Source of the DNA: Bacteroidaceae bacterium
GTDB lineage: Bacteria > Bacteroidota > Bacteroidia > Bacteroidales > Bacteroidaceae
Reading direction: 5' to 3'
Length of the DNA stretch: 19,029 nucleotides
Assembly: GCA_017557475.1 (NCBI GenBank)
Contig: JAFYYO010000267.1
Span: 1-19,029 of the forward strand
Shown: positions 1 through 7,153 of the stretch, piece by piece
Layout of the letters: every line of letters begins with the position of its first letter
How positions within the stretch are numbered: the stretch's first letter is position 1
Notes under the pieces: generated by a model
Database searches by the model: none
The model's input: the letters and a program-made list of their open reading frames with translations, nothing else
Told to the model about the DNA's origin: nothing
Program-made: the position numbers and the translations under genes

Positions 1-1292
1 CCCAGAGCGAGTCGTTGACTTGTATAAACATCCTTGACGCCACTCAACTGAATAAGGAAAGCGCTGCATCGGTCGAGCACTTCCGTCAGGTTGAGGTTGC
101 GGTTCTCAATGAGCTTGAGGTTAAGGTAAATCTGATTGTCGATAGCCGTCTCGACATAATCTCCCGGGCCATAAACGGCGATGAGATACATGTTGAGCAG
201 CGCCTTTGCCTTCGTGATGGAGAAGACACCTGTGGGGATGCGGTACTTGCTCAAGTCCATCATCTCTTCCGAGTCGAAGTAACCTGTGCTTGTGACCACG
301 AAGAGCGTCTTGTCCAAACCAACCTTCTCGTTTACGAAGTCGAGGATTTCCTCGAGTTGACGGTCGAGTCGGGCATAGGTGTCCTGCATCTCCATGCCGA
401 ACTTCATTGCCGACTGATGGTCGTAAGCGCCGGCATAGTAGGTGAGCGTCAACAGGTCGGTAGCTGCATCGGCACCCAATCCAGCCTTCTCTATCGTGTG
501 CTTGGCGAAACGATTGACTTCGTCGTTGACGCAAGCAGTTGCCTTGAACTCGCGGAACTTGCGGTTGCTTTTGAACTTGTGACTGAAAGGCTTGCTTTTT
601 GCTCCGTCCGAAACAAAGTAATGGAAGTCGGCAACTTCATCGTTGAGGGGCTCCCAACGGATATCGTCGATGCGGTCTTCGAGGGAAGACTGCGTGTCAT
701 ATTCTGTTGCCCAAGCAGGGTAGTTGTCGTAGTAATAAGTCGAAGCCCACTTGCCTGTCCAGTCGTCGAGCCAGAAAGCACCGTTTCCTGCGTGACCTGC
801 AGCCAGTACTGCGGCTTCGCGAGTCGGGGCGATGGAGTAAACGAGGCTCTTTCCTTCGGAAGAAACCTTCAGTTCATCGCTGATAGTAGAAACGGCAAGA
901 TGCTTGGGCGAGGACTTCTCGTCGGTCAGTATGCCTGGGTATTTATCGTCGTCAACGCAGAAGACAGGCAAGAGTGTCTGTCGGTCGAGCCAATGACTGC
1001 CGATGATGCCGTTGACATAAGGGCTGGTTCCTGTCATCAAGCAGGCAATTGCTGAGGCTTGATCAGGCGAGCTAAACGGGTATTCAGCCTGCGAATAGAA
1101 GCGTCCCTGCTCTTTGAGTCTTTGGAATCCGCCCTGTCCATAAAGCGGAGAGAAGGCGTCCATATAGTCGCTCCTCAACTGGTCGATGACGATGTTCACT
1201 ACCAGCGAGGGCACCTTTGGTGCATCCTGTGCCTGAGCAACAACCGCCAACAGACAACAGACAACGGACAACAGACGCTCTTTATTCTTCAC
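1..1292 (-). CDS. Alkaline-phosphatase-superfamily exported protein, partial, probable pseudoenzyme
   Basis: Read on the minus strand from GTG at 1292, the frame stays open for 430 codons to the window edge, so the C-terminus is missing. Residues 1-21 form a signal peptide (Lys-rich start, core LLSVVCCLLAVV, end AQA), so the product is exported. The fold resembles PafA/type I phosphodiesterases: NIVID with a metal-ligand Asp37, SSPD at 74-77 where the nucleophile Thr/Ser lies, then MTGTSPYVNGI at 86-96. The later metal sites are not conserved: the usual TDxxGH appears as TYYAGA (284-289) and the usual TADHG as TSTGY (334-338). I infer a catalytically dead or altered paralogue; its role is unknown. 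The GTG overlaps the stop of the upstream DUF4105 gene (GTGA), which suggests translational coupling. No in-frame ATG lies between this GTG and the preceding stop. The plus-strand reading frames over the same bases are shadows. Confidence 0.85.
   Translation of the reverse strand, partial: MKNKERLLSVVCCLLAVVAQAQDAPKVPSLVVNIVIDQLRSDYMDAFSPLYGQGGFQRLKEQGRFYSQAEYPFSSPDQASAIACLMTGTSPYVNGIIGSHWLDRQTLLPVFCVDDDKYPGILTDEKSSPKHLAVSTISDELKVSSEGKSLVYSIAPTREAAVLAAGHAGNGAFWLDDWTGKWASTYYYDNYPAWATEYDTQSSLEDRIDDIRWEPLNDEVADFHYFVSDGAKSKPFSHKFKSNRKFREFKATACVNDEVNRFAKHTIEKAGLGADAATDLLTLTYYAGAYDHQSAMKFGMEMQDTYARLDRQLEEILDFVNEKVGLDKTLFVVTSTGYFDSEEMMDLSKYRIPTGVFSITKAKALLNMYLIAVYGPGDYVETAIDNQIYLNLKLIENRNLNLTEVLDRCSAFLIQLSGVKDVYTSQRLAL
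1248..1275. repeat. 7-base tandem tract (CAACAGA x4) inside a signal-peptide coding region
   Basis: Four head-to-tail units CAACAGA, CAACAGA, CAACGGA, CAACAGA on the plus strand. On the coding (minus) strand this is TCTGTTG repeated, and it encodes the LLSVVCCLL hydrophobic core of the exported protein's signal peptide. Other 7-base tracts in this window lie between genes or at gene starts. Confidence 0.85.
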
Positions 1293-2485
1293 TTCTTTTT
1301 TCTTTTTGTACTTTTTACCTCTTTACCTTTCACGAGGTAGTAGCTCAAAGGCCTTGTGAGCAAACACAATGCCAAAGGTACGGTTATTTTCGCAAATACT
1401 TGTGGTATCCATGGAGAAAATAACAAGAATAGTGCCAAAACGGCAAAATAGAAGGCATACCACAGTGTTTGTCTGTTCCCTATGGCAGCTTTTATGACAA
1501 GCGGAATGCCGATGAAGGCAATGGGATTCAGCAGAAGAATCTGCCAATTACTGCCCACGGCTGGGTGTTTCGAGAAGAGAAACATGAAGAGGAGCAGGGT
1601 TCCTGCTGCCCCTTGAAGTAGCAAGAGAAGCACATCCCAAAGCCAGAAGATACGCTTTGCCCAGATTTCAATCAACATGATGAACAGGCAGAGGGCAGCA
1701 AAGGCCAGTATCGCTTGCATGGGAGAAAGCGGAAACTCAGGCTCAACGACTTGCGGCTTTGCTTCCAAAAGCACCTTTTTGCTTCGAACAAGTGGGCGCA
1801 TATCGCCTTTCCCATTGCGGATGAAAGCTCCGTCGAAAGCCTTCATCATGTTCTCAGGAATGAACATAGCCGCGTGTTCAGACATTATCGTATCCACCTC
1901 GGCACCAAGCAGGAGGTCGTTACCTTCCTGTGCCCAAGGGTGTTCGGCTGTGTATTGGTGCAGGATTTCGCGAGCCGTCAGATGAGGCAAAGTGTCAGGA
2001 TACTGGATGTCGCCTATGATGACCTGCTCCACAAGGTCTCGAACCATCGTCGTACAGTTCTTATATAGGAAACTGTAGCGGTATTCGCAGTTCTGCGGCT
2101 CGCAGTTCTCGATGAGCAGAGCCGTGAGTTTTCGTGCCTCGGATTGTGTCAGGTTCAGTTCCTGCTCGATAATGCTTGAGCCGCGCCTCTCGTAGTCAAT
2201 GGTAAAGTAACTCCAAGGAATTGGTTGCACCATGTAGTCCGTCTGCCCAAGCACAAAGTGCCAGGCGAAGTGAGGCTTCGACATATCGAAGACACCATAG
2301 TTGAATACGGCGTCGAGACCTTGGCTTGGCTGCTGGCAACGGATTGCCGTGTGGCCATAAAGTTGATAGACCTCCTGACCTGGCGAGCAGGTGAGAAGGG
2401 TCACACGAATGCTGTCTTCGGAGGCAAAGACCTGCCCCAAAGCACCCAGCAAAACGCTCAAAAGTATGGCAATTCTCTTAAACAC
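1289..2485 (-). CDS. DUF4105 (Lnb N-terminal-like) protein with five C-terminal membrane segments
   Basis: 398 residues from GTG at 2485. Residues 1-21 (MFKRIAILLSVLLGALG...FA) are a signal peptide. The periplasmic domain at about 26-240 matches DUF4105 by its YGHTAIR (His45), FNYGVFD and YKNCTTMVRD (Cys144) motifs; the His and Cys suggest a permuted papain-like fold, which is inference. About five hydrophobic segments follow at 257-275, 282-303, 315-333, 341-360 and 364-385, then a lysine-rich tail. A longer TTG-started frame from 2581 is possible but would run through the promoter and a 7-base repeat, so I chose the GTG. The stop overlaps the start of the phosphatase-like gene. Substrate is unknown; an envelope or glycan role is a guess. 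Confidence 0.85.
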   Translation of the reverse strand: MFKRIAILLSVLLGALGQVFASEDSIRVTLLTCSPGQEVYQLYGHTAIRCQQPSQGLDAVFNYGVFDMSKPHFAWHFVLGQTDYMVQPIPWSYFTIDYERRGSSIIEQELNLTQSEARKLTALLIENCEPQNCEYRYSFLYKNCTTMVRDLVEQVIIGDIQYPDTLPHLTAREILHQYTAEHPWAQEGNDLLLGAEVDTIMSEHAAMFIPENMMKAFDGAFIRNGKGDMRPLVRSKKVLLEAKPQVVEPEFPLSPMQAILAFAALCLFIMLIEIWAKRIFWLWDVLLLLLQGAAGTLLLFMFLFSKHPAVGSNWQILLLNPIAFIGIPLVIKAAIGNRQTLWYAFYFAVLALFLLFSPWIPQVFAKITVPLALCLLTRPLSYYLVKGKEVKSTKRKKK

Positions 2486-2489
2486 GGGC

Positions 2490-2520
2490 GCAAAGGTACG
2501 AAAAAAAATACAATTTACAA
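2490..2520 (-). promoter_or_regulatory. Bacteroidetes-type promoter for the DUF4105 operon
   Basis: On the minus strand TTG (2520-2518), 19 bases, then TACCTTTGC (2498-2490) match the Bacteroidetes sigma consensus TTG-N19..21-TAnnTTTG. The GTG start follows only four bases after the box, so the transcript should be leaderless or nearly so. The TTG lies inside a 7-base repeat. Confidence 0.75.
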
Positions 2521-2538
2521 TGTACAATTTACAATTTG
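2511..2538. repeat. 7-base tandem tract (CAATTTA-like x4) in a promoter
   Basis: Units CAATTTA, CAATGTA, CAATTTA, CAATTTG, head to tail. On the minus strand each unit supplies a TTG, one of which is correctly placed as the -33 element of the DUF4105 promoter. Confidence 0.85.
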
Positions 2539-2668
2539 TTTGAGTTTTGTCGAACGGAAGTACCTTTGTGGTTCGTCTCAAAGTCTTGCTGCAAGTGAGC
2601 GAAGAATAGGGCTATCGTCTGGATTTATCAGGAAAAAACTTTACAACTTTTTGCGTTTGTCGGTCGGA

Positions 2669-2822
2669 AGAACGTGGACTTCTGGCAAATTACTCTAGTG
2701 TCGTTGGCAAACTAGACACGTTATGTTTGCAAACTAACCACGCCTAGTTTTGAAATTAAGCGTGCTTCGTCGGCCCTCAAAACACGCCAAATTTTGTCCC
2801 TAAACACATGTTTTCTGTCCAT
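2669..2822. repeat. Array A: seven degenerate 22-base tandem units
   Basis: Seven consecutive 22-base frames start at 2669, 2691, 2713, 2735, 2757, 2779 and 2801. Most have a CGTG or CACG core at unit positions 5-8 (shifted or altered in the second and last) and several end in GCAAAC or GCAAAT. The units are diverged but the register is kept without an indel. The junction of the second and third units has a GTGTC...GACAC inverted repeat like that in array B. The array lies between two divergent promoters. No spacers separate the units, so it is not a CRISPR array. Confidence 0.7.
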
Positions 2823-3078
2823 TATCTCTGCTTCGCCTGAAGACTTAGCTTTATAAGTCGTTGAAAGAGATTGCGATACAAAAATCGCGAAAAATGGAGC
2901 CTTGCCCTCCTTTGGGCAGGAAGAAGGCCGTTTCCTGCTTTTGCGTGACCTGATTTTGCGAAAAATCTTGACATTTTCTTGCTGTCTCGTCGAGTCGCGA
3001 CCTGCGAAATGGGTTTCGGCAAACTGCGGAGTTTGTGCTAATTTGCTTAAATAATCCTTAAATCTTAATTCGTAATTC
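2823..3078. other. Intergenic stretch rich in short hairpins, no supported gene
   Basis: Several short inverted repeats occur in a row: CTTC-GCCT-GAAG near 2831, GACTTA...TAAGTC near 2842-2859, GCAGGAA...TTCCTGC near 2917-2940, and CAAACT-GCGG-AGTTTG at 3020-3035. The word GCGAAAAAT also occurs twice. A 66-codon minus-strand frame (2822-3022) covers the region, but its composition is basic and I recognise no family. It could be a small RNA, a long 5' region or a decayed repeat. Confidence 0.4.
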
Positions 3079-3108
3079 TTGTTTCTTAATTTTATTTCGT
3101 AACTTTGC
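3079..3108 (+). promoter_or_regulatory. Bacteroidetes-type promoter for the coaX-gldE operon
   Basis: TTG at 3079-3081, 18 bases, then TAACTTTGC at 3100-3108. The coaX GTG at 3113 begins four bases after the box, the same offset as in the divergent DUF4105 promoter. Confidence 0.75.
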
Positions 3109-3112
3109 AGCC

Positions 3113-3838
3113 GTGAAGTTGATAATAGACATAGGGAACACCGTCGCCAAGATGGTTGCTTTCCGAGGCGATGAGCCAGTCGATGAAGTGCGCGCAGAGG
3201 ACGGGATGCTCTCCGGACTTGACGCTTTCGTGCAGAAACATAGGTTCGAGAGAGGCATCGTAGGTTCTGTTCGTAACCTTACTGAAGGCGAGGAGCAAGC
3301 CCTCTCGAGACTGCCGTTTCCGCTCCTTCGTTTCACTCACGACACGCCGATTCCCATCACAAGTCGTTATCGCACACCTGAAACGCTGGGCAGCGACCGC
3401 TTGGCTGCCGTCATCGGAGCCAGTTCGCTGAGGCCAGGCAAAGACCTTCTCATCATCGACGCAGGCACTTGCATCACCTACGAAGTCATTGATGCTCGCG
3501 GCAATTACTGGGGAGGAAACATCGCTCCAGGCATGCAAATGCGACTGAGAGCCCTGCATGAGTTCACGGCTCGACTGCCTCTCGTAGAGGCTGAAGGCGA
3601 AGTGCCAGGCATGGGATACAGTACTGAAACGGCGATCAGAAGTGGCGTGCTCAGAGGTATGAAGTACGAAATCGAGGGTTACATCAAGTCTATGCGCTCC
3701 AAGTTCCCGCATCTGGAAATCTTCCTGACTGGCGGCGACAACATCAACTTCGATACAAACATCAAGAACCTAATCTTCACGGACAAGTACATAGTGCCGA
3801 GAGGACTCAACAAGATACTGGATTATAATTCAAAATGA
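3113..3838 (+). CDS. coaX: Type III pantothenate kinase
   Basis: 241 residues; phosphorylates pantothenate with ATP, the first step of coenzyme A synthesis, in the cytoplasm. Type III (ASKHA-fold) signatures are clear: DIGNT at 6-10 (phosphate loop, Asp6), GSDR at 93-96 with the catalytic-loop Asp95, DAGTCITYE at 116-124 and GGNIAPG at 134-140. Length is normal. The GTG start is fixed because the DIGNT motif begins at residue 6 and no earlier in-frame ATG is available. It is the first gene of a plus-strand operon, and its TGA overlaps the next gene's ATG. The promoter sits almost on the start codon, so a leaderless mRNA is likely. Confidence 0.95.
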   Translation: MKLIIDIGNTVAKMVAFRGDEPVDEVRAEDGMLSGLDAFVQKHRFERGIVGSVRNLTEGEEQALSRLPFPLLRFTHDTPIPITSRYRTPETLGSDRLAAVIGASSLRPGKDLLIIDAGTCITYEVIDARGNYWGGNIAPGMQMRLRALHEFTARLPLVEAEGEVPGMGYSTETAIRSGVLRGMKYEIEGYIKSMRSKFPHLEIFLTGGDNINFDTNIKNLIFTDKYIVPRGLNKILDYNSK

Positions 3839-5145
3839 ACCGATTCAAAGTACTACTATTCCTGCTCCTTGCCCCTTGCTCCCTGCTTCTTGTTCAGGCT
3901 CAATCCACAGGAACCGTCTCTTCCTACTCTCGCTTCGGGCTTGGATTGCTTCAAGACCAGTCCAACGGCTTCAATAAGTCGATGGGAGGCGTCGGCCTAG
4001 GCATTCGTGTAGGCAATCGCATCAATGTCCTCAATCCAGCTTCTTACTCCGCCATCGACTCGCTAAGTCTTATCTTTGATGTGGGCATGAGCGGCTCTTT
4101 CGGCAAGATGACACAGGGCTCGAAGCAAGTTGGAATTAATAGCGCGACTTTCGACTACGTTCATGCAGGCATGCATATTGCCAAGAGACTCGGCCTTGCA
4201 GTCGGCTTCATGCCTTATACAAGCATCGGCTACGACTTCTCTTCGCCCGAGATGTCCGTCACAAGCGATGTCAATACCACTCAGAGCATCACGACAAGCA
4301 CGACCTATGTCGGCAGTGGAGGCTTGAACCAAGCGTATATCGGCCTTGGTTGGAAGGCTTTCCACAACTTCTCTATCGGTGCTAATGCCAGCTTCCTCTG
4401 GGGAAAGTACAACCACTCTCTCGTGCCTGAATTCAAGGAAGGAGGTACGAGTAGCAGCTCTTACAGCAACACAATCAAGAACTATCACGCTTCCCTCAAG
4501 ACCTATAAGATAGACTTAGGCGCACAATATCCTGTCCGCTTGACTAGGCAAGACTGGTTGAACATTGGCGTGACTGCAGGACTTGGCCATAAGATTGCTC
4601 AGGAAGCGACGCTTATGCTCTACACAACTAAAGGCGATACGACAACCTATACCGCTTCTTCGCCTTTCGACCTGCCTTATTCCTATGGCTTCGGAGCCTC
4701 GTGGCAACACAAGAATACGCTCCTCGTGGCAGCCGACGTGCATCAGGAACGCTGGGCTAATTGCCGAATGCCCGTTGAAGCAGAAGGCGGTTATCTGCCC
4801 ATGGAAGGCTCCTACAAGAACAGAACAAAGGTCGCTGTGGGTGCTCAATGGACGCCTAATCCCTTCGGTAAGTTCTGGGATCGCATCCAATATCGTGCAG
4901 GTATGAACTACTCGACACCTTATTTGAAGGTGAATGGAATGGATGGTCCCAGCGAGTTCAACCTTCGTATCGGTGCAGGTGTGCCCATCATAAACAAGTA
5001 TAACAACCGCTCTGTCGTAAATGTCGGCCTCGGATGGCAGAGACGTTCGGCAAGCGGCGCAGGTATGATAAAGGAAGACTACTTTGTCCTCAACCTCGGT
5101 GTTACTTTCAACGAACGCTGGTTCATGAAGTATAAGATAGAGTAA
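3835..5145 (+). CDS. Outer-membrane beta-barrel protein, FadL/OmpP1-like
   Basis: 436 residues with a signal peptide at 1-22 (MNRFKVLLFLLLAPCSLLL then VQA). Shortly after it comes SSYSRFGLGLLQ, and the middle (about 75-410) alternates polar and hydrophobic residues with many Gly and aromatic residues, as expected for membrane beta strands; phrases such as AGMHIAKRLGLAVGFMPYTSIGY and YRAGMNYS resemble FadL/OmpP1-type barrels of Bacteroidetes. The last residues form a typical terminal strand (LNLGVTFNERWFMKYKIE). The transported substrate cannot be told. It overlaps coaX by four bases (ATGA) and precedes lptC by nine bases, so it probably belongs with envelope biogenesis. The family call is moderate; location is more certain. 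Confidence 0.8.
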   Translation: MNRFKVLLFLLLAPCSLLLVQAQSTGTVSSYSRFGLGLLQDQSNGFNKSMGGVGLGIRVGNRINVLNPASYSAIDSLSLIFDVGMSGSFGKMTQGSKQVGINSATFDYVHAGMHIAKRLGLAVGFMPYTSIGYDFSSPEMSVTSDVNTTQSITTSTTYVGSGGLNQAYIGLGWKAFHNFSIGANASFLWGKYNHSLVPEFKEGGTSSSSYSNTIKNYHASLKTYKIDLGAQYPVRLTRQDWLNIGVTAGLGHKIAQEATLMLYTTKGDTTTYTASSPFDLPYSYGFGASWQHKNTLLVAADVHQERWANCRMPVEAEGGYLPMEGSYKNRTKVAVGAQWTPNPFGKFWDRIQYRAGMNYSTPYLKVNGMDGPSEFNLRIGAGVPIINKYNNRSVVNVGLGWQRRSASGAGMIKEDYFVLNLGVTFNERWFMKYKIE

Positions 5146-5154
5146 GAAAGGGTA

Positions 5155-5718
5155 ATGAAGCGTCTCTCTCCAGTCTTCCTGCTGTTTTTGCTCATCTCCA
5201 TCGGTTGCTCAAACGAGGTGGAGCATATCGCTGAACCTATTACGGGGAAGGATACACTCTTGTTCATGCACTCGACAGGCATTAATACCTTCATCAGCGA
5301 CAGCGGCTTGATGCGCTATCACCTTGTGGTCGAGGAGTGGGACATCTATAATGGACCAAACGGTGAGTTGCCCACATGGAAGTTTCTGAAAGGCTTACTC
5401 ATGGAACGTTACGATGAGTCATTCCACACAGACCTCTTCGTGCAGTCGGACACAGCTTACCTGCACAAACAACAACTTTGGGAGTTGCGAGGCAGAGTGG
5501 TAGTTAGGAACGTCAATGGAGACGTCTTCCGAACCGAAGAACTCTTTTGGGATCTGAGCGCTCACGAGATGTGGAACCACCAATACATGCACATCACGAC
5601 TCCGGAACGCGAGCTTGAAGGCACAGAGTTCCACAGCAACGAGCAAATGACTCGCTACTTCGTGATTAACTCCGCCGGTACTTTCCCCGTTGTGGAAGAC
5701 GAAAAACCAAACAGATAA
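5155..5718 (+). CDS. lptC: LPS export ABC transporter periplasmic component LptC
   Basis: 187 residues with a short hydrophobic leader ending in ISIGC, so Cys18 is a likely lipoprotein modification site. The body contains short beta-rich repeats (FISDSGLMRYHLVVEEWDIY, TAYLHKQQLWELRGRVVV, DVFRTEELFWD, TEFHSNEQMTRYF) that match the LptC/OstA-like half-barrel of the bridge carrying LPS from the inner membrane to LptA. Bacteroidetes LptC proteins are usually lipoproteins of about this size. Its stop overlaps the gldE start by one base (TAATG), and the adjacent outer-membrane and GldE-like genes fit an envelope operon. No other Lpt gene is in the window. Confidence 0.85.
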   Translation: MKRLSPVFLLFLLISIGCSNEVEHIAEPITGKDTLLFMHSTGINTFISDSGLMRYHLVVEEWDIYNGPNGELPTWKFLKGLLMERYDESFHTDLFVQSDTAYLHKQQLWELRGRVVVRNVNGDVFRTEELFWDLSAHEMWNHQYMHITTPERELEGTEFHSNEQMTRYFVINSAGTFPVVEDEKPNR

Positions 5719-7019
5719 TGAGCATAGATACTTCTATCATAATCGCCACCATTGCCATTCTCCTGCTTTCAGGCTTCTTCTCAGGAATGGAGATTGCATT
5801 CGTCTCAAGCAGTAAGCTTCGCTTCGAGATGGACAGAGAGGAACAAGGCTTCTCGTCGCGTCTCATCGATACCTTCTATCGGCACCCCAACAGCTTTATT
5901 TCCACGCTCCTGGTAGGCAATAATATAGCGCTTGTTATCTACGGTATCCTGATGGCAAAGATAGTGAGTGCCCTCATTCTAATCCCGCTTGGCATTCATC
6001 AACCCAATGAAGATTGCCCCAACGAAGCACTCTGTCTGTTCTTGCAAACCATTCTTGCTACACTAATTGTGCTCGTTACGGGCGAGTTCTTGCCCAAGAC
6101 GCTCTTCCGCATCAACCCGAATAGAATGATGCGTATCTTCGCTTTGCCTGCCTACATCTTCTATATAATCTTATGGCCAGTCAGCAAGTTCACCAGTTCG
6201 CTGGGCAAGTTCTTGCTTTGGATGATGGGCAAGAAAGTGAAGAAAGCAAAGCAAGAGAAGACTTTCACGCGTGAAGACCTGGACTATCTCATACAGAGCA
6301 ACATCGATAAAGCCGATGATGAGGACATCGAGGACGAGGTGAAAATCTTCCAGAATGCACTCGACTTCAGCTCGATTAAAGTGCGTGATTGTATCGTGCC
6401 GCGAACCGAGATTGTTGCCGTCTCCACCGAAACCTCCTTGCGAGACTTGCTTACGCAGTTCGTGGAAAGCGGTCACAGCAAGATTATCGTGTATAAAGAG
6501 GACATCGACGACATTGTTGGTTACATCCATACGGTCGAGATGTTCCGCCTCGGAGAAGATGAAGACTGGACGGAACACGTTCGTGAGGTGCCGATTGTGC
6601 CTGAGACGATGAATGCTCAGAAGTTGCTCGGCATCTTTATCAGCCAGAAGCGTTCGCTTGCGGTCATCGTCGATGAGTTTGGCGGAACGAGTGGTATCGT
6701 CACGATGGAAGACCTTGTCGAGGAGATATTCGGTGAGATAGAAGACGAGCACGACAGTAAGAACTATACGGCAAGGCAGACTGCTCCGAACGAATATCTG
6801 CTTTCAGGCCGACTTGAGATTGCTCAAGCCAACGAACTTCTTGACCTTGACCTGCCGGAAAGCGACGAGTACTTAACCGTCGGAGGACTTATCCTTCACG
6901 AATTTCAGAACTTTCCCAAGCTTAATGAGCCTGTTCGTTTCGGCCATTGGGAGTTCAAGGTCACCAAGAAGACCACTACTAAGATTGAGCTTGTTCAGCT
7001 TCGTGTACTCGACGAATAA
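5718..7019 (+). CDS. gldE: GldE/CorC-HlyC family membrane protein (CNNM + CBS + CorC domains)
   Basis: 433 residues. An N-terminal CNNM (DUF21) domain at about 1-190 has hydrophobic segments and the signature LLLSGFFSGMEIAFVSS, with GEFLPKTLF near 123-131. Two CBS domains follow at about 210-340 (VRDCIVPRTEIVAVS; SLAVIVDEFGGTSGIVTMEDLVEEIFGEIEDEHD), and a C-terminal CorC_HlyC domain at about 350-430 (NEYLLSGRLEIAQANELLDLDLP). Relatives are annotated as magnesium/cobalt efflux or haemolysin-related proteins; in gliding Bacteroidetes the orthologue is GldE. The gene symbol is by analogy and does not imply gliding. The ion or ligand is unknown. It ends the coaX operon, 134 bases before argR. Confidence 0.85.
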   Translation: MSIDTSIIIATIAILLLSGFFSGMEIAFVSSSKLRFEMDREEQGFSSRLIDTFYRHPNSFISTLLVGNNIALVIYGILMAKIVSALILIPLGIHQPNEDCPNEALCLFLQTILATLIVLVTGEFLPKTLFRINPNRMMRIFALPAYIFYIILWPVSKFTSSLGKFLLWMMGKKVKKAKQEKTFTREDLDYLIQSNIDKADDEDIEDEVKIFQNALDFSSIKVRDCIVPRTEIVAVSTETSLRDLLTQFVESGHSKIIVYKEDIDDIVGYIHTVEMFRLGEDEDWTEHVREVPIVPETMNAQKLLGIFISQKRSLAVIVDEFGGTSGIVTMEDLVEEIFGEIEDEHDSKNYTARQTAPNEYLLSGRLEIAQANELLDLDLPESDEYLTVGGLILHEFQNFPKLNEPVRFGHWEFKVTKKTTTKIELVQLRVLDE

Positions 7020-7047
7020 TGTCGAATATGCAGGCAAAAAGAGGCTC

Positions 7048-7085
7048 TTATGCAGAAAAAGCATAAGAAAAGTGCATATTATGCG
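7048..7085. promoter_or_regulatory. Operator-like GCATA/TATGC cluster, candidate ArgR boxes
   Basis: TTATGC (7048-7053) and GCATAA (7061-7066) form an inverted repeat with a seven-base gap. GCAT-ATT-ATGC (7074-7084) forms a second, and TGCATA recurs at 7104-7109, inside the argR promoter. Classical ARG boxes are AT-rich palindromes with TGMAT/ATKCA half-sites, so binding by ArgR is a reasonable inference. Confidence 0.55.
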
Positions 7086-7092
7086 TGAAAAG

Positions 7093-7126
7093 TTGTGTCT
7101 GTTTGCATAAAATGTTGTATCTTTGC
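7093..7126 (+). promoter_or_regulatory. Bacteroidetes-type promoter for the arginine/proline cluster
   Basis: TATCTTTGC at 7118-7126 is a strong -7 box; a TTG at 7093-7095 lies 22 bases upstream, slightly beyond the usual spacing. The leader to argR is about 27 bases. A TGCATA motif lies between the two boxes. Confidence 0.7.
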
Positions 7127-7153
7127 ACTCGCTAAACCTCAAAACACAGAATA

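Noticed and set aside
15..1055. 346-codon plus-strand reading frame
   Set aside because: It is antisense to the phosphatase-like gene, whose minus-strand product has a signal peptide and family motifs; the plus-strand product has none I recognise.
2486..2581. Longer DUF4105 start at a TTG (2581)
   Set aside because: The extension translates the promoter and the 7-base repeat and would bury the signal peptide; the GTG at 2485 fits better.
2822..3022. 66-codon minus-strand frame in the intergenic region
   Set aside because: Basic, low-information product with no family I recognise and no visible promoter or ribosome site; more likely non-coding. Not fully excluded.
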